Assembly: GCA_002305915.1 (NCBI GenBank)
Contig: DBRJ01000062.1
Coordinates: 1 to 9,486 of the forward strand
Reading direction: 5' to 3'
Source: Pelotomaculum sp. UBA1371
GTDB lineage: Bacteria; Bacillota; Desulfotomaculia; Desulfotomaculales; Pelotomaculaceae
DNA: 9,486 nt
In this document: one piece after another, positions 1-6,240 of the stretch
How positions within the stretch are numbered: the first letter of the stretch is position 1
Layout of the letters: every line of letters begins with the position of its first letter
Notes under the pieces: model-generated
What the model saw: only the letters and a program-made list of their open reading frames with translations
Told to the model about the DNA's origin: nothing
The model's database searches: none
Made by a program: the position numbers and the translations under genes

Positions 1-1319
1 AGCAGGCACTGGGCTATGGTTTTTGTCTTTGATTGCTTGACCCAGATTGACGATGCCCCGGCGTATTCGTCAAAACTTCTGCCTATTGATTTTAAGGCAA
101 TAAGCGTCTCGGCGGTGGCCACGGTACTGTCCCAGGGTGCATTGATAGCCGCCGTATCGCTATCCTGAATATCGGCCAGGTAGGCCAGACCGTCTGCAAT
201 TGCGCTGTGAACGCTGCTGCCCGGCCTGTCTGCATCATCGAAGTAACTTAAGGCTGTCAACACCTGCGCCGTTAAATCAGGTTCCTCCGGGTCATAGCCG
301 CCCCAGGCCGCCCCGGCCAACTGGCCCCAACTGTTAAAGTGGTCGTTTTTAAAGGTGTTGAGATAGGCAAGGGCTTGATCCTGGTCAATAAGACCGAGCT
401 TGCCTGCCTTGCCCAGGGCGGTCAAAATAAGAACATGATCGTAAACACTGCTGCCAAAATGCAATTGCCCCGGTACGCTTTCTTCCACCCTGGCAATCAA
501 GGCGCCGGCCAGGATATCAATGATTTCAGAGTCAGGATAAACTGCATTAATCACGGAGATTTCCTTGGCCAGGCGAACAGCATCAAGTTCTTCCGGAATC
601 GCCGCTGCTGCCTGGGCCGAAGCTAAAACCTCTTCCATTAAAGTAGCGCTGCCGTTTAGCCAATCGCTGCCCGCAAGATCTTCACCGGCTGCAGCCAGGG
701 CCTCTACACAGCGGTAGTCAAAATTCCAGCCGTTTGCGGAATAAGGCATGCTCCCGCTGCAGTAGCCGTTCTTAAAGTAGTTTACAGCTAGAGCAAGGGA
801 ATCATTAACCTGCTCTTCCAGACCGGTGCCGGGCAAGTCATTCCGAATCGCAGCCAGGGCCTGTATCGGGACCTTGCTGCCAGACTCGTTCGCGTAGGGA
901 CCGAAGCTGCCGTCAGCATTCTGGGTGTTAATTATGTATGTAATCAAATTGTTGCTGTCCCCGAGAAGGCCCGCCAGCTTCATTATCTTAGACTTCAATG
1001 TTTCATTATCCCGCGTCCATTTTTCGGAAGCCAGATCCTCTCCGGCCAGATTTAAAACGTAGGCTGAATACCCGTCGATATCTTTATAATTTATATATTC
1101 CTTATGGATAAAATCCACTGCCCCGGCTGCCATTTCAGCGGCTGTTAACTCGCCGCTGCTGTCAGCACAAGATGTCTTGGCCGAAGCACCCAGGATTGCC
1201 GCAAAGGAGCACAGGATTAGAAACATTGTGATCAAGGCACCCTTTTTTCCTGCGACCCGTCTTTTCAGCCCTTTCAAACGGGCAACAACGCCTGCGCCCA
1301 AGCAGAAGTTAAACAGCAT
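1..1319 (-). CDS. Secreted alpha/alpha-toroid (prenyltransferase/transcobalamin-like) repeat protein, partial at left edge
   Basis: The reading frame is open from an ATG at 1319 to the left edge, giving 439 visible residues with no stop. A ribosome binding site (AAGGAAGGTGG, 1330-1340) lies 10 nt before the ATG. The N-terminus is a long basic stretch (about residues 14-26) followed by a hydrophobic core (28-44) and an ASA cleavage-like site near 47, so the protein should be exported. Later residues show repeats typical of prenyltransferase/squalene-cyclase-like barrels, such as QNADGSFG at 133-140 and recurring 'YxxxALAAAG-D' helices, for example DYRCVEALAAAGEDLAG. In known families this barrel, joined to a C-terminal DUF4430 (transcobalamin-like C-terminal) domain, resembles intrinsic factor and transcobalamin. 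That C-terminal domain would lie beyond the window and is not seen. Two cobalamin riboswitches precede the gene, so an extracellular corrinoid-binding role is inferred. A cell-wall protein of another function with the same fold is the main alternative. Confidence 0.8.
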   Translation of the reverse strand, partial: MLFNFCLGAGVVARLKGLKRRVAGKKGALITMFLILCSFAAILGASAKTSCADSSGELTAAEMAAGAVDFIHKEYINYKDIDGYSAYVLNLAGEDLASEKWTRDNETLKSKIMKLAGLLGDSNNLITYIINTQNADGSFGPYANESGSKVPIQALAAIRNDLPGTGLEEQVNDSLALAVNYFKNGYCSGSMPYSANGWNFDYRCVEALAAAGEDLAGSDWLNGSATLMEEVLASAQAAAAIPEELDAVRLAKEISVINAVYPDSEIIDILAGALIARVEESVPGQLHFGSSVYDHVLILTALGKAGKLGLIDQDQALAYLNTFKNDHFNSWGQLAGAAWGGYDPEEPDLTAQVLTALSYFDDADRPGSSVHSAIADGLAYLADIQDSDTAAINAPWDSTVATAETLIALKSIGRSFDEYAGASSIWVKQSKTKTIAQCL

Positions 1320-1329
1320 CTGACTTTTA

Positions 1330-1340
1330 CCACCTTCCTT
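1330..1340 (-). promoter_or_regulatory. Ribosome binding site fixing the start of the toroid-repeat protein
   Basis: On the minus strand AAGGAAGGTGG stands 10 nt before the ATG at 1319. A second Shine-Dalgarno-like stretch, AAGGAGGA (1364-1371), lies further upstream with no ATG, GTG or TTG at a suitable distance. The ATG at 1319 is therefore the best start. Confidence 0.7.
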
Positions 1341-1510
1341 AATTTGAATTAAAATTATCCCGGTCCTCCTTCCTGTAAAAATTCACGCAACAAATCCTTG
1401 AATCACCTTTTGCACCTTTTTCTCCAGCTCAATGGCCGATTGAACAAGTTTATTTATTTAAAAAACATTATTTTAAAAGTTACCCGCCTTTAAAAAAACG
1501 GGTTAAATAA

Positions 1511-1521
1511 TAAGGAGGAGG
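1511..1521 (-). promoter_or_regulatory. Anti-Shine-Dalgarno-like segment in the leader
   Basis: The minus-strand transcript reads CCTCCTCCTTA here. Eight bases are perfectly complementary to AAGGAGGA at 1364-1371, and the segment is partly complementary to the true ribosome binding site at 1330-1340. It lies after the riboswitch terminator and before the gene, so it could mask ribosome access in read-through transcripts. The complementarity is visible; the regulatory role is inferred. Confidence 0.35.
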
Positions 1522-1527
1522 TACAAT

Positions 1528-1564
1528 AAAAGCCCGGCTGCCTTTCGCAGGCAGCCGGGCTTTT
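1528..1564 (-). terminator. Intrinsic terminator of cobalamin riboswitch 1
   Basis: A perfect 16-bp stem (1528-1543 with 1549-1564) closes a 5-nt loop. It is followed on the minus strand by CTTTTATTG. It sits about 58 nt after the P1 stem of the proximal cobalamin aptamer and before the coding region, the normal position of a transcription-terminating expression platform. The stem is also followed by TTTT on the plus strand, but no plus-strand gene needs it. Confidence 0.85.
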
Positions 1565-1621
1565 GCTTGGCTATAATCGTCCAACAAAAATAACCCTGCC
1601 CTTTCAACGGAAGGCGGTTAT

Positions 1622-1802
1622 TAAATAATCAGGCAGGTCTCCTGACTCATGGATCGCCGCGAACTCCCCGCCTTCCCGGGCATATAATTTACCCAGTGGC
1701 ATTACAGGGAAGCCGCTACCCACTCACAGTGGCCGGACCGTCCGGGACTTTCACCCGGTTCCCTTTTAACCCCGGCGAATGCCGGAGTTACCTGATTATT
1801 TA
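1622..1802 (-). promoter_or_regulatory. Cobalamin riboswitch 1 (gene-proximal)
   Basis: Read on the minus strand, this has the conserved parts of the cobalamin aptamer in order: a P2-like hairpin; the GGGAACCGGGTGAAAGTCCC block; CGGTCCGGCCACTGT; AATGCCACTGGG; CCCGGGAAGGCGGGG; and the 3' end ATGAGTCAGGAGACCTGCC. The outer P1 stem is a perfect 12 bp (1622-1633 with 1791-1802). All core blocks are intact, so it should bind cobalamin. With the terminator at 1528-1564 it forms a standard OFF switch for the downstream toroid-repeat protein. Confidence 0.95.
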
Positions 1803-1982
1803 GATCATAGAGTCTATTAACTTTCTTTAAAAATCAACAAGAGGCTTTTTATCGATATTTTCTGATAAAGCTCAATTCCGGACCAATATTATAATCCACT
1901 AATCTTTTGTTTAAGGGCAATTAACCTATTGCGATTGATCCTGCAATTCTATCTTCTTTTTATTCTTGCATTTCAACATAAT

Positions 1983-2014
1983 AAAAACCCCGGCTTAATC
2001 AAAAACCAGGGGTT
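1983..2014 (-). terminator. Intrinsic terminator of cobalamin riboswitch 2
   Basis: On the minus strand AACCCC-T-GG pairs with CCGGGGTT (8 bp with one bulged base), and the stem runs straight into TTTTTATTAT. It lies downstream of the distal cobalamin aptamer and upstream of the proximal one. Each aptamer therefore has its own terminator. Its sequence is unrelated to the terminator at 1528-1564. Confidence 0.7.
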
Positions 2015-2093
2015 GTTATTGATAAACGGCAATATAAGAATTAATGCCTTATCATCACCACCGGCTTTTCAGAGGAAAGCCCTGCAGCAAAAA

Positions 2094-2268
2094 TCATTCA
2101 GGCAGGTCTCCTGACTCATGGATCGCCGCGAACTCCCCGCCTTCCCGGGCATATAATTTACCCAGTGGCATTACAGGGAAGCCGCTACCCACTCACAGTG
2201 GCCGGACCGTCCGGGACTTTCACCCGGTTCCCTTTTAACCCCGGTGAATGCCGGAGTTACCTGAATGG
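2094..2268 (-). promoter_or_regulatory. Cobalamin riboswitch 2 (gene-distal, near-identical copy)
   Basis: The 157-nt core 2103-2259 matches the core of riboswitch 1 (1634-1790) at all but one position by eye. The single difference, C to T, is in the loop of the P2-like hairpin. The P1 arms differ from copy 1 but still pair with each other (CATTCAGG at 2095-2102 with CCTGAATG at 2260-2267), a compensatory change. Followed by its own terminator at 1983-2014, it is the first complete aptamer met by polymerase coming from the right. Confidence 0.95.
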
Positions 2269-2330
2269 ATTATCATTTTTATCACATTTTAACAGAATTT
2301 ATCGTCCCTGTCCATGATTATTTTATAGTA

Positions 2331-2489
2331 AAGCCCTGTAGCAAAATCACCAGGACAGTCTATCTGGACTCATGGCTCTACACCAGTCCCACTTTCGGGC
2401 GTAAATCGCCCGGGAATATTCCTTAAAAGCCGCCCCCCACTAAAAGGTAGCCCCGGGTGCCCTTTAACCTTCAGCAAAGACAAGGCGGC
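2331..2489 (-). ncRNA. Diverged cobalamin-aptamer-like structured RNA
   Basis: The minus strand carries a third element resembling the 3' half of the two aptamers: AGTGGGGGGCGGC, CCCGGGCG...CGCCC and GAGCCATGAGTC, then AGACTGTCCTGG. It also shares the 3' flank of copy 2 (TTTTGCT-A/G-CAGGGCTTT). The diagnostic GCCACTG and AATGCCACTG blocks are missing. Several local stems are visible: CGGGCG/CGCCCG around 2398-2413, GGACT/AGTCC around 2368-2391, and GCCGCC at 2429-2434 with GGCGGC at 2484-2489. It may be a decayed third riboswitch copy, a variant corrinoid aptamer or a different structured leader. Boundaries are approximate. Confidence 0.45.
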
Positions 2490-2501
2490 AAAATAGGTAA
2501 G

Positions 2502-2530
2502 GTCCTTATACCGCCTGTTAGTATAAGGAC
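2502..2530 (-). terminator. Hairpin after the alcohol dehydrogenase gene
   Basis: A perfect 9-bp inverted repeat (GTCCTTATA / TATAAGGAC) lies about 70 nt beyond the dehydrogenase stop. On the minus strand the following sequence (CTTACCTATTTT) is only moderately T-rich. It may end the dehydrogenase transcript or be part of the leader of the riboswitch cluster. Confidence 0.35.
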
Positions 2531-2597
2531 TCTTCCTTAATGGGGTTCCATGGAGGTGTAAGCCTGGCCCCCGCGTTTATTAATTCAATTTATTCCA

Positions 2598-3761
2598 CTA
2601 CATTGCCGCCTTAAAGATCTCGATTACATCTTCCAGCGTAGCAAGGCGCGGGTTGGTAAAGCTACAAGCGTCTTTCATGGCGTTCTTAGCCATAACTTCG
2701 AAGTCTTTTTCTTTGACGTTCAGTTCCTTAAGACCTGCAGGGATACCAACATCAGCAGAAAGCTTTCTAATGGAGGCAATGGCTACGTCGGCGGCATCAC
2801 GCACGGACAGACCATCAATATTCTCGCCCATGGCTGCGGCAATATCGGCAAAGCGCTTGGGATTGGCAATCAGGTTGAAGCTTTCAACTGCCGGCAGCAG
2901 GATAGCGTTACAGACACCGTGGGGCAGGTTGTAGAAGCCGCCCAACTGGTGAGCCATAGCATGGACATAGCCCAGGCTTGCGTTGTTGAAGGCCATTCCG
3001 GCCAGGTACTCGGCATAGGCCATTTTATCCCGTGCCTCCATATTCTGCCCGTTGGCTACAGCGTTGCGCAGGTTTTCCGAAATGAGCTTGATAGCCATCA
3101 GGGCGCAGGCATCAGTAACTGGAGTAGCGATAGTGGAAACATAGGCTTCCACAGCGTGGGTCAGAGCGTCCATACCGGTGGCGGCGGTCAGGGCCGGCGG
3201 CATCCCAACCATCATAACGGGGTCATTGATGGCAACGTTTGGAGTTACACGCCAGTCCACAATCGCCATTTTAACACGCGTATCGGTATTGGTGATAATG
3301 CAGAAGCGGGTCATTTCGCTGGCAGTGCCGGCAGTGGTGTTGATGGCGATGAACGGAGGCATTGGTTTACTGGACTTGTCGACTCCTTCGTAATCACGGA
3401 TGTGGCCGCCGTTGGTGGAAACGATGCCGATCCCCTTGGCACAGTCATGGGAACTTCCGCCACCCAGGGAGATTATTGAATCGCACTTATTGTCCGTAAA
3501 AACTTTGAGGCCGTCATGTACGTTTATATCCGTCGGGTTCGGCTCCGCTCCGTCATAAATAATTGCTGAAGCTCCGGCCTCTTCCACATAACCTTTGATT
3601 TTTTCAGCCACGCCAAGGGCTGCAAGGCCTTTATCAGTAACAATCAGAGGTTTTTTGCAACCCAGTGTTTTCACCTGGTTACCTGTTTCTTTAACCGCAC
3701 CGACACCCATTAATGTAACAGTAGGAATAAAAAATCCATAGACTTGATCGGCCAATGCCAT
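2598..3761 (-). CDS. Iron-containing alcohol dehydrogenase
   Basis: This 387-residue enzyme of the iron-dependent (group III) alcohol dehydrogenase family would interconvert an alcohol and its aldehyde with NAD(H) in the cytoplasm. The dinucleotide-binding motif GGGSSHD lies near residue 100. The metal-binding region has the expected Asp and His residues in GMDALTHAVEAY, with two further His in the AMAHQLGGFYNLPHGVC stretch. The length is normal for the family and the frame is intact. An ATG at 3770 is in frame, but AAGGAG directly abuts it; the same site lies 9 nt before the ATG at 3761, so the later start is preferred. A sigma-54-type promoter at 4124-4139 and a long leader precede it, and an NtrC-type activator gene lies next upstream. 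Substrate cannot be told from sequence; ethanol or another short primary alcohol is likely. Confidence 0.95.
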   Translation of the reverse strand: MALADQVYGFFIPTVTLMGVGAVKETGNQVKTLGCKKPLIVTDKGLAALGVAEKIKGYVEEAGASAIIYDGAEPNPTDINVHDGLKVFTDNKCDSIISLGGGSSHDCAKGIGIVSTNGGHIRDYEGVDKSSKPMPPFIAINTTAGTASEMTRFCIITNTDTRVKMAIVDWRVTPNVAINDPVMMVGMPPALTAATGMDALTHAVEAYVSTIATPVTDACALMAIKLISENLRNAVANGQNMEARDKMAYAEYLAGMAFNNASLGYVHAMAHQLGGFYNLPHGVCNAILLPAVESFNLIANPKRFADIAAAMGENIDGLSVRDAADVAIASIRKLSADVGIPAGLKELNVKEKDFEVMAKNAMKDACSFTNPRLATLEDVIEIFKAAM

Positions 3762-3923
3762 ATTTGTCATCTCCTTACGTATTTTTTAATTAAATGTACT
3801 AATTCTTTAGTAAATTCTTTACTTGAACACATCACACCAATAAATCCTTACTGTAGATATGCTGAATCAAACTCCAGGACTTCTTCTGCCTCCCTCCTTT
3901 TTTATTATTTATCCCTGCAGGAA

Positions 3924-3979
3924 TAAAAAAGCCATAATGATCTTATCCATACTTCTGTCAGGATAGAAGCTTCATGGCT
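3924..3979 (-). terminator. Terminator-like hairpin in the dehydrogenase leader
   Basis: On the minus strand AGCCATGAAGCTTCTATCC pairs, with a few mismatches, with GGATAAGATCATTATGGCT across a 12-nt loop. TTTTTTATT follows immediately. It lies between the sigma-54 promoter and the dehydrogenase start, about 160 nt before the gene. It could be an attenuator of that leader, or a terminator for transcripts coming from the regulator gene. No recognisable riboswitch aptamer or T-box precedes it. Confidence 0.55.
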
Positions 3980-4123
3980 CAAATATTACAAGAACACAAT
4001 ACTGGAATTAAACTGGATTGTGCTGCGACCTTCATGGCCGGCAAATTAAGAAGATGTATAGATAAATATCAATAAACTGTAAACCTCTTTATTCTGTTTA
4101 TTCTGTATTTAAATTAACACTAA

Positions 4124-4139
4124 TGCAATCCCTGTACCA
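4124..4139 (-). promoter_or_regulatory. Sigma-54 (-24/-12) promoter for the alcohol dehydrogenase
   Basis: The minus strand reads TGGTACAGGGATTGCA, against the consensus TGGCAC-N5-TTGC(A/T). The essential GG and GC are present with exactly 10 nt between them. The predicted transcription start is near 4113, giving a leader of about 350 nt. An adjacent gene encodes a sigma-54-dependent activator, which makes a chance match unlikely. Confidence 0.8.
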
Positions 4140-4148
4140 AATACTAAA

Positions 4149-4188
4149 AGCACTTTCAAAATGTTCCGGAATTTTTATAGAATGTGCT
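4149..4188. promoter_or_regulatory. Large imperfect dyad next to the sigma-54 promoter (candidate regulator site)
   Basis: AGCACTTTC (4149-4157) and GAATGTGCT (4180-4188) form an inverted repeat with 8 of 9 matches. They enclose the perfect 8-bp palindrome TTCCGGAA (4164-4171), whose centre is one base off. Relative to the predicted start at 4113 it spans about -36 to -75, closer than the usual enhancer position for NtrC-type activators. Binding by the neighbouring regulator is inferred. Confidence 0.4.
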
Positions 4189-4254
4189 GCTCTCTTCCCC
4201 AGCTATCAGGGGTTATGGACAATGATATTTGCAACAATTTATTTAATCTTTAAA

Positions 4255-4274
4255 CTTGAATTTCTATTTTCAAG
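4255..4274. promoter_or_regulatory. Inverted repeat CTTGAA-N8-TTCAAG (candidate enhancer site)
   Basis: A perfect 6-bp inverted repeat with an 8-nt spacer lies about 142-161 bp upstream of the predicted sigma-54 start. That is the usual distance for activator-binding enhancer sites. It does not resemble the dyad at 4149-4188, so at most one of the two is likely to be the regulator's own site. Confidence 0.25.
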
Positions 4275-4340
4275 CCCCATAACTAATAATTCCCTGTTCC
4301 ATACAAACATGCCGGCCAGACCCCTGAAGCAAAATGCTAC

Positions 4341-4370
4341 AGCCTGCCCTAATTCAGGACAGGCTGCTTT
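4341..4370. terminator. Terminator hairpin after the NtrC-type regulator gene
   Basis: AGCCTG-C-CCT pairs with AGG-A-CAGGCT around a 5-nt loop, directly beyond the regulator's stop codon. The T-tract (GCTTTTTAAA) is stronger on the plus strand; on the minus strand the tail is GTAGCATTTTGC. No plus-strand gene is seen, so its likely job is to end the regulator transcript on the minus strand. Confidence 0.55.
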
Positions 4371-5936
4371 TTAAACACCTTTTTGTAAACTGTATTTCTT
4401 AATCTTACGGTAAAGGGTGCTCCTGGCAATCCCCAGGGCGCGGGCAGTGAGGGAAATGTTATGACTATAATAGCGCAGTGTTTCGGCAATGAACCTGCCT
4501 TCCAGATCCTTTAAACCCGGCGCTTCCTCTTCTGCCAGTTTACGTTTCGCCAGTACCCGCTCTAAATGATGGCTCAGGGTCCTGGCCAGTTTATTGGCCA
4601 GGAGCAATTGCTCGGGGGGCAGATGATCCCAGTCAATGTCCTTTGCCAGACAAGCTTGCAAATATCTGACAGGTGCCGAAACCAGATTATCCATGGACTC
4701 CTCTTTTTCATTTTCCGGCAAGCGCTCCGGCTGATGCCCGTCTGGTTTTTTATGCAACAGCAGGCCAATCATATGCCGCGGCATAATGACAGGGTCTTCA
4801 CACAGCGCCACCACCTGTTCAATGGCTTTGGCCAGTTCGCGGACATTGCCCGGCCAGTGATAACTCTGAAGAATTCGGAGACATATGGGGGAAATTTGTA
4901 AAACCTGCCGCCCCTCCTGTTGAGCATACTTCCTTAAAAAGAAGTCAACCAGTTCCGGTATATCTCCGGGGCGTGTCCGCAGCGGCGGCAGTGTTAAATT
5001 AACAACTTCCAGACGATAAAGCAAGTCTTCGCGAAAAGTCTTATCCTTTACTCTTTCTTGTAGATCTACATTCGTGGCGGCGATGACCCTGACATTAGTC
5101 TTGATAAACTCTTCACCGCCTATACGCATAAATTCGCCGTTCTCCAGGACACGCAGCAGCTTGACCTGTAAAGACTGGCTGGCCTCGCCAATTTCATCGA
5201 GGAACAGCGTACCACCGTCGGCCAGCTCAAATATGCCTCGTTTACGGCTAACGGAATCTGTAAATGCACCCTTCTCATGTCCGAACAGCTCGCTTTCGAG
5301 CAAGTTTTCCGAAAGGGCGCCGCAATTTACAGCAACAAAGGGCTTCCTGGACCGGTTGCTGGCGGCGTGCACGAAACGGGCCAGGACCTCTTTGCCGCTG
5401 CCCGTTTCACCCTGAATCAGGATGCTGATATCCTTAGCCGCCGCCTTGTAAGCCGTCGCGACCAGACGCTGCATCTCCGGCGATTTTCCGACAATAAACC
5501 GGTGGCGCCGGGCCAGTTCTTCCCAGCCGGGCCGTACGGGTACATGTTCAAATTTCTCCAGGTAAAACTGCAATGCCTCTTTAATTAGTTTTTTTAAGGC
5601 ACTGATATTATCAAAGGGCTTCTCCAGAAAATCGTATGCCCCGAGCTGTATAGCCTTGACCGCTGTACGCGTAGTGCTGAGACCGGTCATAACTATATAC
5701 AGGCTGCGGGGCCTTTTGGCTTTAAATTCCTGAAGCAATTGAATACCACAAGCATCAGGTAAATCTAAATCCAGCAGCACCACCGGAAAATGATTTTTAT
5801 AAAACAATTGCCGGGCCTGTTCAGCGCTATGCGCCAGCTCCACCTCCAGGTCTTCGCTTTCTATCAGGCGTTGAATTAATTTGCCGATTCCAACTTCGTC
5901 GTCAACTACCAGTATCCGTTTCTTCCGGCTAAACAA
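4371..5936 (-). CDS. Sigma-54-dependent NtrC-family response regulator
   Basis: The protein joins a receiver domain (about residues 6-118), a sigma-54-interacting AAA+ domain (about 148-370) and a C-terminal Fis-type helix-turn-helix. The receiver has the acidic pair in ILVVDDE, the phospho-acceptor Asp in VVLLDLDLPD, the Thr in MTGLS and the Lys in EKPF. The AAA+ domain has Walker A GETGSGKE, Walker B GGTLFLDEIGE, the arginine-rich FREDLLYRLEV/LRTRPGDI region, and GAFTDS in place of the usual GAFTGA. A roughly 110-residue charged linker precedes the HTH, which contains LTARALGIARSTLYRKIKKY. The TTG at 5936 follows GGAGGTG by 7 nt and puts the receiver at the N-terminus (521 residues). A second TTG at 6041 with AAAGGAG would add 35 residues of unknown nature. 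It probably activates the sigma-54 promoter at 4124-4139. The cognate kinase is not in the window. Confidence 0.93.
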   Translation of the reverse strand: MFSRKKRILVVDDEVGIGKLIQRLIESEDLEVELAHSAEQARQLFYKNHFPVVLLDLDLPDACGIQLLQEFKAKRPRSLYIVMTGLSTTRTAVKAIQLGAYDFLEKPFDNISALKKLIKEALQFYLEKFEHVPVRPGWEELARRHRFIVGKSPEMQRLVATAYKAAAKDISILIQGETGSGKEVLARFVHAASNRSRKPFVAVNCGALSENLLESELFGHEKGAFTDSVSRKRGIFELADGGTLFLDEIGEASQSLQVKLLRVLENGEFMRIGGEEFIKTNVRVIAATNVDLQERVKDKTFREDLLYRLEVVNLTLPPLRTRPGDIPELVDFFLRKYAQQEGRQVLQISPICLRILQSYHWPGNVRELAKAIEQVVALCEDPVIMPRHMIGLLLHKKPDGHQPERLPENEKEESMDNLVSAPVRYLQACLAKDIDWDHLPPEQLLLANKLARTLSHHLERVLAKRKLAEEEAPGLKDLEGRFIAETLRYYSHNISLTARALGIARSTLYRKIKKYSLQKGV

Positions 5937-6147
5937 TAATTTCCACCTCCGGGTCAAACCACTATAATTAACATGAAAAGAAAACCACGCTACCTGCTTA
6001 TCCAGATAAGGAAAAAACATGGCCTCCGTGGCTTTCGACAAGCTGCTCCTTTCATTAGCGCTCAGTCAGGCTATTTAGTTTAAAATACCTGGGCACGTTT
6101 ACTTTTCCTGCAGTACTGTATTTTACCAGGAATACATAATTATTTTT

Positions 6148-6177
6148 ATTTTAAACTCTTATCTCCGCAAAAGTCAA
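6148..6177 (-). promoter_or_regulatory. Sigma-A-type promoter for the NtrC-type regulator
   Basis: The minus strand has TTGACT (6172-6177), an 18-nt spacer and TAAAAT (6148-6153). Each hexamer has one mismatch to consensus. It points to the regulator gene and would give a leader of about 100-200 nt depending on the start codon used. Confidence 0.5.
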
Positions 6178-6240
6178 TTATCTTGATAATCAAAATTATG
6201 TACAAAAAAAACCAATTTATTTTAATAATAGAACACATTG

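Noticed and set aside
339..626. Plus-strand frame of 95 residues inside the toroid-repeat gene
   Set aside because: It is antisense to a clearly coding minus-strand frame with a signal peptide and repeat motifs, and has no ribosome binding site.
1929..2238. Plus-strand open frames over the riboswitch region
   Set aside because: They run antisense through an aptamer and its terminator, have no ribosome binding site, and show no protein-like pattern.
1622..2268. Long near-identical direct repeats that could be insertion-sequence ends or a CRISPR-like array
   Set aside because: The repeated unit is fully explained by the cobalamin aptamer on the minus strand. Only two intact copies exist and no transposase or cas gene is present.
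3780..3910. Strong Shine-Dalgarno-like AAAGGAGGGAGG (around 3891-3902, minus strand) in the dehydrogenase leader
   Set aside because: No ATG, GTG or TTG at a usable distance opens more than a few codons, so a leader peptide cannot be supported.
4123..4374. Plus-strand frame of 83 residues between the dehydrogenase and the regulator
   Set aside because: It overlaps the sigma-54 promoter, the dyad and the terminator, lacks a ribosome binding site, and its composition is that of AT-rich intergenic DNA.
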